Made by a program: the position numbers and the translations under genes
NCBI GenBank assembly: GCA_020832555.1
Contig: JAFIEM010000012.1
Span: forward strand, 1-51,928
Direction of reading: 5' to 3'
From: Natronohydrobacter sp.
GTDB taxonomy: Bacteria > Pseudomonadota > Alphaproteobacteria > Rhodobacterales > Rhodobacteraceae
Length of the DNA stretch: 51,928 nt
Shown here: positions 27,787 through 35,424 of the stretch, one piece after another
Layout of the letters: every line of letters begins with the position of its first letter
Numbering within the stretch: the first letter of the stretch is position 1
The notes under the pieces: generated by a model
What the model saw: only the letters and a program-made list of their open reading frames with translations
Told to the model about the DNA's origin: nothing
Database searches by the model: none

Positions 27787-28083
27787 ATGAAGCGATCGCG
27801 TCCGGCGATAGGCCCGCTCTTTTATTTCGGCACCGCGATGGTGCTCGGGCTGTATTTCGTTTTCGCTGCGGTTCAGGGCGATTTCGGGCTGTTCAACCGC
27901 GTCCAGATCGAGGCCGAAATCACCACGCTGAAAGCGCAACGCGACCGCAGGCAGGTAGAGCTTGCACGTCTGGAAAACCGCACGCGGCGGCTGTCGGATG
28001 ATTTTCTCGACCTTGATCTGCTCGACGAACGCGCCCGCGACGTGCTGGGCATGGCCCGCCCGGATGAAATCGTGATCCGCTGA
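27787..28083 (+). CDS. ftsB: FtsB/DivIC-family septum formation initiator
   Basis: A 98-residue bitopic division protein. A short cytoplasmic N-terminus is followed by one membrane helix (about residues 13-30), then a periplasmic coiled coil (VQIEAEITTLKAQRDRRQVELARLENRTRRL) and the conserved end LDLDLLDERARDVLGMARPDEIVI. FtsB forms a complex with FtsL and FtsQ to activate septal peptidoglycan synthesis. Length and layout match the alphaproteobacterial DivIC family. In many relatives pdhA follows, but not here. Confidence 0.92.
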   Translation: MKRSRPAIGPLFYFGTAMVLGLYFVFAAVQGDFGLFNRVQIEAEITTLKAQRDRRQVELARLENRTRRLSDDFLDLDLLDERARDVLGMARPDEIVIR

Positions 28084-28421
28084 GCGCCCGAATTGCCACC
28101 CAACCGGCAGCATGCCCCCTGATATGCAGCCACGATCACCCGAAATGATGAATTCCGCGTCACATCTGCGGAAGGCTGTAGCGTTTGCGCGAACATGGGC
28201 CGTTTCGGCGCATGCGCCTTTGACAAAGTCCCGCGCGTCTCGCTAGGATTTGATAGGGTGATCACCTATGGGTTGTGTTGACCCTGTCATAATTCTGATG
28301 CAGTTGCGCGAGATCAAGGTTCCGCTGTGAGCCGGTCGATAAACTGTTGCGCAAGGGCAGTGCTGCGTGAGGAACACGTCTGGTGCGACTGATGCGCCAT
28401 TGAAAACTGGGAGGAAGAAGA
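28084..28421. other. Intergenic region with a probable promoter
   Basis: About 340 bases with no supported gene. It contains a sigma-70 type promoter at 28220-28249 and is otherwise featureless by eye. Confidence 0.6.
28220..28249 (+). promoter_or_regulatory. Putative sigma-70 promoter
   Basis: TTGACA at 28220-28225, 18-base spacer, then TAGGAT at 28244-28249. It likely drives the 81-residue gene starting at 28422, leaving a leader of about 165 bases. Confidence 0.5.
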
Positions 28422-28667
28422 ATGTTTGACCCCGTGACACTCTGGATGCAGAGCAGCCTTGTCTGGATCAGACTGTTCAAGCAACAACAGGACTTCTACC
28501 TGCAGTTTCTGGGCAATGTCGCGGAAAAGATGCCCCATGAAGATTCCGCAGCACTCGCGCGCGAGGCGGAAGCCTTGAAGGAAGTGCTGAAACCTGCTGG
28601 AAAACGCGCGACGCGCACCCCCGTCGCACGGTCGGGCACACGCAGGACCGAGTTGGCATCGGCCTGA
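28422..28667 (+). CDS. Hypothetical protein, 81 residues
   Basis: An 81-residue product beginning MFDPVTLWMQSSLVWIRLFKQQQDFYLQFLG, with an amphipathic, aromatic-rich N-terminal half that recalls phasin or PHA-granule-associated helices, and a basic low-complexity tail (KPAGKRATRTPVARSGTRR). I do not recognise the family; the phasin likeness is weak. The ATG follows GGGAGGAAG. It is the last protein gene of the core chromosome before tRNA-Ser. Confidence 0.68.
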   Translation: MFDPVTLWMQSSLVWIRLFKQQQDFYLQFLGNVAEKMPHEDSAALAREAEALKEVLKPAGKRATRTPVARSGTRRTELASA

Positions 28668-28849
28668 TCCACCACTCCGGCAGAGCGTTATTCCGTCGGC
28701 ATGATCTCATGCCGATGGGGTCTTTGCCGTTCCTGAGCAGGTCTCCTCGCCGCCACGCATAATCCGGCACCCTTGCCTTCCCCCAATTCGCGCTGACCCG
28801 CATCTGGGTGCTTGAACTTGGTCATGCATGACGCTAGCAGGGGCAGGCC

Positions 28850-28939
28850 GGATGGGTGGCCGAGTGGTTTAAGGCTCTGGTCTTGAAAACCAGCGTAGGT
28901 GAGAGCCTACCGTGGGTTCGAATCCCACCCCATCCGCCA
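28850..28939 (+). tRNA. tRNA-Ser (UGA anticodon)
   Basis: A 90-base class II tRNA. The acceptor arms GGATGGG / CCCATCC pair fully, followed by discriminator G and an encoded CCA. The anticodon loop CTTGAAAA gives UGA (reads UCA). The long variable arm TAGGTGAGAGCCTA is typical of serine, and the T-arm GTGGG TTCGAAT CCCAC is perfect. It marks the last core gene before the accessory region, but a repeated copy of its 3' end was not seen inside the window. Confidence 0.97.
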
Positions 28940-28965
28940 CCTGCCCCCGCGAAAGCGTTCTCCCG

Positions 28966-28988
28966 ATCCGGCTGCGGCCGGATTTTTT
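28966..28988 (+). terminator. Intrinsic terminator of tRNA-Ser
   Basis: Arms ATCCGGC / GCCGGAT with a TGCG loop and a run of T, 27 bases after the tRNA. Confidence 0.9.
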
Positions 28989-29312
28989 CGTTGTTTTCGA
29001 GGGTTATGCGGGAGGGCCTGTTCACCTGGTCTGGCGCCAGGAGACCCGGAAGCGGTCTCTCGGGGCCGATATTCTCCGGACCTGTTGCCTGTTTGGATCT
29101 GGTGAATTTTTGCAAGGCACTGAAAAAATGCTACTTTTCTTGGGTCTCCTCTGAAGACTTCGATGTCAGTGGCGTTAACCAAAAGGAACTGAAATCGGAT
29201 TAAAGGTTCGACCACGAGTCCAGCCGGCGAGGTTGGCGCCTATACCGAGACGTCGATGGAGGTTTCTTGATCGTGCCAACGAAATGACCAGCCTCTGCTG
29301 GGCACAACTTGC
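28989..29312. other. Intergenic region at the left edge of the element
   Basis: About 320 bases with no supported gene, from the tRNA-Ser terminator to the end of the adenine methyltransferase gene. The junction between chromosome and element probably lies here. Confidence 0.5.
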
Positions 29313-30713
29313 CTACACCTTTTCGAACGCCGCACGGAAATCATAGGAGCGAACGACCCGACCCGAGTTAAGCTTCTCCTTCGCGTAGGCGGCACGATCG
29401 GCCCAAACTATGCGGGCCCTGTCTCGGTTGCGCATGCAGACTTCCTCCAACGCAGACGTCACGGGAAACCGTTCAATAAGATTAACGGTTACATGAAACC
29501 CATCTCCGTAGGTTTGCCAGTAGTCAAAGAAGAGCTTGGAGGAGAGAATCTGCAGGACCAGTGCACTTGCATCGTCCGATGCAACCTTGATTGGGATGCT
29601 GCCGGGCGTAGCGACATTATGGTCCCTGATGCCGATGTAGTTGCGCGCGACGCCCCCAACCGCAAATGCCACGCGTCCTGTGTTGGACAAAAAGGCACGA
29701 AGTGGGCGCGCACCGGCCGTCCCGCGCATATAGTCGACTAGCGTCTCCGACGCGGGCCTAGGTATTTGTCCGCTTGCATCACGATCGCTGAAAGCGCTGA
29801 ACACGGGGGTGCTAGATAGTACCGAGGCACGTTCTGCTGCAGGCCATCTTTGCAGGGGGGACGCCTCGCGGAGCGACGCATCAGGGCCTCCAAGATTTAG
29901 TATTGTGCAACGTTGACTATTTGCCCGGTTCGTATTGGTGCTGTCTGGTTTACCAGCTTTGAAGAGGCAGTCGGGGATGTTGTCGTAGCTAGATGCGCTG
30001 ATGCCCATTCCGGCTGACTGGATTAGGACTCGCAGGTCGGAATAGTCGCGACTGAAGCATATTGAGAGAGGGAGGATCAAACTCAGCCCTTTCAAACCCT
30101 CGTACGCCAGCATCGCCTCCAAGAAGTCTGCATACAGATTTTTCCAGCGGGAACCGCGCGGGTTGGTGACGAACGGTGGGTTCCCCGCGAAAACGACATT
30201 TGTGGTGGTACTTGTCTTCGCCCATGAGAGAAAATCGCTTTGAGCCAGGCCGATACCGTCAAAGCGTACACCTGCCGCACCCTCAATATCGCGCAATCGC
30301 TCAGAGAAGAACCGCAACGCTGCCAAGTTGATATCCACGACGTGAAAGCGCACACCAGCGAGGCTCTCTGGGGTAGCACCTAGCTGCGCCGCTTTCCGAA
30401 GAAAGCTGAACACAAACATGCCGGAGCCAGCCGATGGCTCCACAAGGTCCGAGGTAGCCACGAACGCAAGAAGCGAACGCAGGTCTCGGATCCGGTGGAG
30501 CCGGAAGAACAGGTCCCAGAAGTGGCCTGCCACGTCGGAAGGCGTGTAGTAGGATCCACTTGCCTTACGCTGCTGCGACGGATCACTGCCGCCATGGCGA
30601 GACAGTTCAAGTTCCGCCGCCTCCGCTGCCAAGATTGCCCGGTCGATCGCGCCGAGCCACTCGCCTTGGACATGCCGAGATTTCGATTGTGCGGGCGCAG
30701 ATCCGTCCATCAT
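29313..30713 (-). CDS. N6-adenine DNA methyltransferase (Eco57I/type I-like)
   Basis: A 466-residue class I SAM methyltransferase for DNA adenine. The N-terminal helix region leads to GSYYTPSDVAGHFWDLFF, typical of type I/IIG methylases. The SAM motif I is EPSAGSGMF (residues 92-100), and the catalytic motif IV is NPPF (178-181) in GNPPFVTN. The C-terminal half (about 320-450) probably holds the target recognition region. No nuclease motif is seen in it. It is the last gene of a minus-strand operon after mcrC-like, mcrB-like and m5C methylase genes; the gap to the mcrC-like stop is 96 bases. GC is lower than in core genes. Confidence 0.86.
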   Translation of the reverse strand: MMDGSAPAQSKSRHVQGEWLGAIDRAILAAEAAELELSRHGGSDPSQQRKASGSYYTPSDVAGHFWDLFFRLHRIRDLRSLLAFVATSDLVEPSAGSGMFVFSFLRKAAQLGATPESLAGVRFHVVDINLAALRFFSERLRDIEGAAGVRFDGIGLAQSDFLSWAKTSTTTNVVFAGNPPFVTNPRGSRWKNLYADFLEAMLAYEGLKGLSLILPLSICFSRDYSDLRVLIQSAGMGISASSYDNIPDCLFKAGKPDSTNTNRANSQRCTILNLGGPDASLREASPLQRWPAAERASVLSSTPVFSAFSDRDASGQIPRPASETLVDYMRGTAGARPLRAFLSNTGRVAFAVGGVARNYIGIRDHNVATPGSIPIKVASDDASALVLQILSSKLFFDYWQTYGDGFHVTVNLIERFPVTSALEEVCMRNRDRARIVWADRAAYAKEKLNSGRVVRSYDFRAAFEKV

Positions 30714-30809
30714 CTTTTCCTATTTTCGCCGCTCTCATCCGCAAACGCTACGCAGTGAGTGGCACATGTTCTCTTTTTGTTCAAGGCAAACCTTCTGTCG
30801 CGCACCATA

Positions 30810-32132
30810 CTATGCCGCCATCACGACAGCCCTGATGCGGCCTTCGTCGTGGGGGACTCCATCGCCATAGCGAACGAGTGCCTGCAGCGCGGACAGCCGC
30901 ATCACCTTCACCGTTGTCTCGGGTAGCCCGGGAAGATCAACTTGGCCGTCCCACCAGAAGCCATCCTCGCGCTCGGGGCCTGGAACAACGAAGATGTTGT
31001 ATATCCGAGAGAGGCCACGGTCGCGCGCGGCACCAACAAGGCATCGCTCATACCAGAGCTGCTTCGCGACATCGTTCACGCCGGGCTGGCCTTGAAGATA
31101 CGGCGGCATGGACAATCGATAGTATTTGGCGTCGGCTATCACCAGATGCTCAACCGCACCGTCCTTGATACGAGTCACTATATCCGGCTGGAAGGTATCA
31201 GCCGCTTGCTCGTGTCCTTCTGTGGAACACCACGTCGGACGGGGTATGTACCTCTGCCATTGGTCGCGCTCGTTTCCTAGCGCTTGCGCGCAAACCTTCT
31301 CCCAAACATCATAGAACGCGTTTGTGCCATATAGGGCAAGGTCGGCATTCTCGGCCTTGTCGATCGCGACCAACCACGCGAGTAGCATAGGCAGAAGCTG
31401 CATTGCTCGATCCGAGAAGGCGTCCTGCATCTCCTGCCTAACGCGTACCTGACAAAGTGAAAGCGCCGGCATTTCGCCGAAAGGTTCGTATGGCTCATGG
31501 TCCAGGTTGAGAGGTCCGTAGCCTAGAAGGTGGCCGAATGTGCGCGCGGCGGTCTCAACGATCTGCCGATGCAGCCGACTTACGAAGTAGTCATGGTCCC
31601 TCGTGGCCGACCGCGAGATGGTGTCAACGTATACCGGGCGCCCCGAAGACAACACGGGTACCGTGCGCTCAATTGTACGGCGCCAGCTGACTTGCCCATG
31701 TCCACCGAGCACCTCCCGCTCGCGGCGGCGGCGGTAAATCCCCGCGTTGTGGTAGTCTCGAATAAGCCAGTCGGCGAGCGCGAGCGCGTTAAGTTCTGTA
31801 TGAGCCGCCATAGGGTCAAGAAATGGGGCCTCGTCTCTGTGCTGCGGCTGCCAACGTGCATATCGGCGCAAAGCGCGAACGACCTGGCGCATGGTGGATG
31901 TGACAGTACCGTGCGTAGCAGAAAAAATCTTCGGCAATATTTGGATCGAGCGTCCGCCAGCAACAGCGACACCAACGAAACGCACGCGTAACGCGCCATT
32001 TCTATCCGGAGTGAGCACCCCGTTCTGGATCAACATTCTCCTCATTTCCGGATTAGGAAAAAGTTCCATCAGCCGTGCTGGTGGCAACACCTCTTCTTCG
32101 CTTAGGACTTCAAATCGCTTTGTCGACCGCAC
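30810..32132 (-). CDS. McrC-like PD-(D/E)XK restriction subunit
   Basis: A protein of about 440 residues of the McrC family, the nuclease partner of McrB. The C-terminal nuclease core reads FQPDIVTRIKDGAVEHLVIADAKYY, giving the catalytic Asp and D-A-K triad (about residues 317, 334 and 336 from the chosen start). The N-terminal domain (LRVRFVGVAVAGGRSIQILPKI) is the usual McrC beginning. The start is uncertain: GTG at 32132 follows AGAGGGG and overlaps the mcrB-like stop by 23 bases; an in-frame ATG at 32180 and one at 32069 are alternatives. Lower GC than flanks. Confidence 0.85.
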   Translation of the reverse strand: MRSTKRFEVLSEEEVLPPARLMELFPNPEMRRMLIQNGVLTPDRNGALRVRFVGVAVAGGRSIQILPKIFSATHGTVTSTMRQVVRALRRYARWQPQHRDEAPFLDPMAAHTELNALALADWLIRDYHNAGIYRRRREREVLGGHGQVSWRRTIERTVPVLSSGRPVYVDTISRSATRDHDYFVSRLHRQIVETAARTFGHLLGYGPLNLDHEPYEPFGEMPALSLCQVRVRQEMQDAFSDRAMQLLPMLLAWLVAIDKAENADLALYGTNAFYDVWEKVCAQALGNERDQWQRYIPRPTWCSTEGHEQAADTFQPDIVTRIKDGAVEHLVIADAKYYRLSMPPYLQGQPGVNDVAKQLWYERCLVGAARDRGLSRIYNIFVVPGPEREDGFWWDGQVDLPGLPETTVKVMRLSALQALVRYGDGVPHDEGRIRAVVMAA

Positions 32133-33735
32133 CGAATTGCATCCCCTCTGCAAAAATTTGTTCGCCCCTTTCATATGCATCTGCGAGTGCGCCGTAACTC
32201 AGCGAAGAACCCCTGAATAGTGCCTCAGGATTGTGCCGTACCACGTCATCACGCAGATATAGAAGTAGCTTGTTTTTGAAGGATTGGGCGCTCGTTAGTT
32301 CGTCCTCGCGCATAAAAAATGGTCCGAGAAGCCGATCTTCGGGAATATCTCTTTTGCGAAGGTGATCATTTATCACTGCTCGAAAGGTATTCCACGGCAC
32401 GCTTCCCCCTAGGAAGTTCAGGCGAACCATCCAACTCGCGGTTACGTGCTCGGACGCATTCAAAGCGACATATTCGAAAGTCCAGCGACGCTTGAAGGCG
32501 GCGTCTAAGGGCATGACGCCTTGGTCGGCACTGTTCATGGTTGCCCACAAGTAGAGGTTCGCTGGAAGGCGCACCGACACGGACAAGCCGTGAGAGCGAA
32601 GATAGTCGCATGCTTCGGTTGGCATCACTACTGGGAACTTTCCATTTCCTTCATTGTCGCGGTCGAGAAGCTGGAACACTTCACCGAAAACGGCTGGCGC
32701 GTTCGCCCGATTTAGTTCTTCTATGATTAGCACGAAATTATGTTCTGGGTTCTTTAACGCGCGAACAAGCAGGCGAAGAAATGGGCCGGGCGCGAAAGCA
32801 TAATCGATCAGTGGCTCGTATTTTCCAGCATCAGTAACCCTGTCAGCCGCCAAAAGCGAGACGGTTCCTTCGCGATAGATCGGAACCGGTCGGTATGCTC
32901 CCACAAACTGGCCGTAAGTATAATCTGGATGGAACGTTACACGCTCATTCAGTTCGTCAGCGCCGAAGTAGGTTCCTACCTCCACATCGAGTTGATGGCT
33001 CTTGCCGGTGCCGGGCGCACCGTAAAGGATGCGGTTGCGAGGAAGCTCAGCCGCAACAGGGTTAGGGGGCGCGTCTAACGTGTCGGTAGGCTGCCCATCT
33101 TTGCTCGTTGCTACCTCCTTGGGTTCACCGTCAAGAGACTTTTTGATTAAGCTTTGATCCACTACGACGCGATCATGAAGGTCGCGCATGTTCTCAAGGT
33201 AGTACGGGAGAAGGTCGGGTTGAAAGCAACAAACCAGCCGATCCTTACCGTCTATGGACTGGCCAAAACCGTTCCGCATAGCGTCTGCCAAAGCCGGAAC
33301 ACGCACATAGCAACTGCTGGGCTGCTTGTGATCACGATAGGCACTGGCATCCCATGCCGAGACCACCGTCTTGCCGTCACGAATGTACATGCCGAGCAGT
33401 AGACACCGCTCCTGTCCCGTGTTTGGCAACTCAAACTCTCGCTTGTGTTCAGCATAGTCGCGGCTGAGCTGAATACGCTTCTCCTCTAGATGCCGGCTTG
33501 CATAGGCAAGGTTCGGAAAAACAAACACATTTAGCTTGTATGATCGATTGCCGCACGCAACCTCCATAACGGTCAGCTTTTTCTGTTCGTCTGAGGCCAT
33601 CTTGGTAATTGACCAACCCCGCGCAGAAAAGCCGTCTCGCAGAACATTTTCTCGTTGATTCATTGTCGGATGGCTGGGGTCATAGTCATCAACGATCTGC
33701 CCATCCGCAGTTGCTTGTTTGCTAACCTTAGCCAT
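32110..33735 (-). CDS. McrB-like AAA+ GTPase/ATPase restriction subunit
   Basis: A 541-residue protein. Residues 1-225 form an N-terminal domain that probably reads DNA (segments SAWDASAYRDHKQPSSCYVRV); I do not assign it to a named family. The AAA+ domain follows with Walker A GAPGTGKS (239-246), a Walker B/signature stretch LIIEELNRANAPAVFGE and sensor NSADQGVMPLDAAFKRRW, all typical of McrB. In McrBC-type enzymes this subunit hydrolyses GTP and translocates DNA for McrC to cut. It starts two bases after the m5C methylase stop and overlaps the mcrC-like gene. Confidence 0.9.
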   Translation of the reverse strand: MAKVSKQATADGQIVDDYDPSHPTMNQRENVLRDGFSARGWSITKMASDEQKKLTVMEVACGNRSYKLNVFVFPNLAYASRHLEEKRIQLSRDYAEHKREFELPNTGQERCLLLGMYIRDGKTVVSAWDASAYRDHKQPSSCYVRVPALADAMRNGFGQSIDGKDRLVCCFQPDLLPYYLENMRDLHDRVVVDQSLIKKSLDGEPKEVATSKDGQPTDTLDAPPNPVAAELPRNRILYGAPGTGKSHQLDVEVGTYFGADELNERVTFHPDYTYGQFVGAYRPVPIYREGTVSLLAADRVTDAGKYEPLIDYAFAPGPFLRLLVRALKNPEHNFVLIIEELNRANAPAVFGEVFQLLDRDNEGNGKFPVVMPTEACDYLRSHGLSVSVRLPANLYLWATMNSADQGVMPLDAAFKRRWTFEYVALNASEHVTASWMVRLNFLGGSVPWNTFRAVINDHLRKRDIPEDRLLGPFFMREDELTSAQSFKNKLLLYLRDDVVRHNPEALFRGSSLSYGALADAYERGEQIFAEGMQFGAVDKAI

Positions 33736-33737
33736 GT

Positions 33738-34772
33738 TTACAGCTTCTCAAGCAGGTGGCGGACCATCGCCTCGCCCAAAAGGCAAGGTACTGCATTTCC
33801 GATCTGCTTCTGGATCGATCGCCGGTTGCCCGCAAATTTATAGTCGTCGGGGAATGTCTGGATTGCCGCGATCTCTGGAACGCGAAGCCGACGATTGTCC
33901 CAGTGGAACGGACCGACCCAGGGGCCTGGCTGAGCAGCAATGGTTATTGCCGGCTCTTCTGGATGAAGCTTCTGCAAAAAATTCCAGAAGCGCCCTCCTG
34001 CCCGGAAGGTGCGTCCGCTGTAATTGTTTAGGCCGGAAAGAGCCATATAATTCCTTCCGGCCGGAACATGGATGAGTTCGTGATAATATGTGCCGCTAGA
34101 GGCATCCTCTTGGGGCTCTGCGTATTGCTGACCGGAGTATTTTTCAATGAACGATCCGACTCCGACATATGGAGCAAAGCCGTTCATAAGTTCCGGCTTT
34201 CCTGGGTCGCTATGCGTTTTGGGTGGAGACGGGATAGGTGTCTTGGCTCCCCGAATTCCAAATACAAAGATCCGCTTCCTCTTTTGTGGGACACCGAAAT
34301 CGGCAGAATTTGCGCGATAAACTGTGCATGCGTAACCCATGGCCTCCGCGTCGCGCAAGAACTGCTCAAAAACAGCTATATTTGTAGGATGTCTTATGCT
34401 TTCGACGTTTTCAAACAAGAACCCTGTCGGCTGCAATTCGCTAACCGCACGGAGGTACTGCCCGAGCATGTTGCGAGGATCCTCCGCAATGAGGCGGTTG
34501 TCGTTTCTGACCCAATATCCGTTCTTTGAAAAGGGTTGGCATGGCGGGCCACCAATAAGAACAGTCTCCGAATCGTCGCGCCAGTGCGTGAAGTCGACCG
34601 TTTCAATGCCTTTTTCTAAGACCGCTGCTTGATGGCCGCCAATATTGTTGAGTCGCAGAGTTTGGGCAGCGTCAGGATCGTTTTCAACGCAGACGACAAT
34701 TTTCGCACCGGCATTGGTCGCTCCGATGTCCAGACCGCCGGCCCCTGAAAAAATACTCACGCATTTGACCAA
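33738..34772 (-). CDS. DNA (cytosine-5) methyltransferase
   Basis: A 344-residue m5C methyltransferase. Motif I FSGAGGLDIG (residues 8-17), motif IV GGPPCQPF (74-81, catalytic Cys78), motif VI ENVES (121-125), motif VIII QKRKRIFVFG (163-172), and a C-terminal motif X-like QIGNAVP are visible, with a target recognition region between VIII and IX. The start is TTG at 34772, preceded by GAGGAG at seven bases. It is the first gene of the restriction operon, and its promoter should lie in the 205 bases upstream. Its role is probably to protect host DNA from the McrBC-like pair. Confidence 0.93.
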   Translation of the reverse strand: MVKCVSIFSGAGGLDIGATNAGAKIVVCVENDPDAAQTLRLNNIGGHQAAVLEKGIETVDFTHWRDDSETVLIGGPPCQPFSKNGYWVRNDNRLIAEDPRNMLGQYLRAVSELQPTGFLFENVESIRHPTNIAVFEQFLRDAEAMGYACTVYRANSADFGVPQKRKRIFVFGIRGAKTPIPSPPKTHSDPGKPELMNGFAPYVGVGSFIEKYSGQQYAEPQEDASSGTYYHELIHVPAGRNYMALSGLNNYSGRTFRAGGRFWNFLQKLHPEEPAITIAAQPGPWVGPFHWDNRRLRVPEIAAIQTFPDDYKFAGNRRSIQKQIGNAVPCLLGEAMVRHLLEKL

Positions 34773-34977
34773 TGTTCTGCTCCTCTATTGCCGTCCTTGG
34801 TGCCGGAGGCTTTTGTGTTGTCTGATGTGTTCATCGTCTTGATGCAAGGGTCGCACCCGATTTTCACGAATCGCAATCCGGTCGGAGGTGCTCCGCACTT
34901 GTCATCGTGCCTACCCTAGACGCATATCGTGGGCAATGCAGCAAGAAACTACCACATCTAGAGACTGCCGCGCTCGT

Positions 34978-35424
34978 TCAGGCACCCGTTTGGTAGGGAC
35001 ATGGTTCTCGCCGTGGGGAGGCACTGCCACAAAGGTTCTGGTCGGCGTAGGCCCAGCCGTAGGCACTCCAGTTTGCTGGAAACGGCTCCATCATGCGCGC
35101 CAGCGTCACCTCCGGCCCTTGTTTCCCATCCAAGATAGCCTCGACGAGGTCGGGCGCGAGCAGCGAAAGGCGCAGGACACGGGTCATGTACGAGGGCGCG
35201 ATACCCTCGCGCTCGGCCAGTTCGGCGATGGTGGCGTACTCGCCCGACTCCAGCCTGCGCTTCCAGCGGAAGGCACGGGCCAGCGCCTTGACAAGCGTGT
35301 TGTCGATTCGCCGCGGTTGCGCGGCGCCCTCTGGCAGCTGCATCTCTTTTCGTCCGCCGCGCTTAACGACGCGGAATGGGACGTGGAGCGTCACGGTCTC
35401 AGGAATCGGCGCGCCGCGTGTCAT
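34978..35424 (-). CDS. Recombinase-associated HTH protein with altered C-terminus
   Basis: A 148-residue small DNA-binding protein often found beside this class of serine recombinase. The N-terminal beta segment ETVTLHVPFRVVKRGGRKEM leads to a KorB/ParB-like helix-turn-helix (about residues 60-100: TIAELAEREGIAPSYMTRVLRLSLLAPDLVEAILDG). From my knowledge of homologues the protein usually ends soon after a xPxP-x-W segment (here PFPANW). The last 32 residues (after WSAY) look like readthrough into the flanking sequence. The start overlaps the recombinase stop (ATGA). Confidence 0.78.
   Translation of the reverse strand: MTRGAPIPETVTLHVPFRVVKRGGRKEMQLPEGAAQPRRIDNTLVKALARAFRWKRRLESGEYATIAELAEREGIAPSYMTRVLRLSLLAPDLVEAILDGKQGPEVTLARMMEPFPANWSAYGWAYADQNLCGSASPRREPCPYQTGA

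Noticed and set aside
29313..34772. BREX, DISARM or type I restriction system
   Set aside because: No PglZ, BrxL, helicase-DUF1998, HsdS or HsdR gene is present; the set fits McrBC with methylases better.
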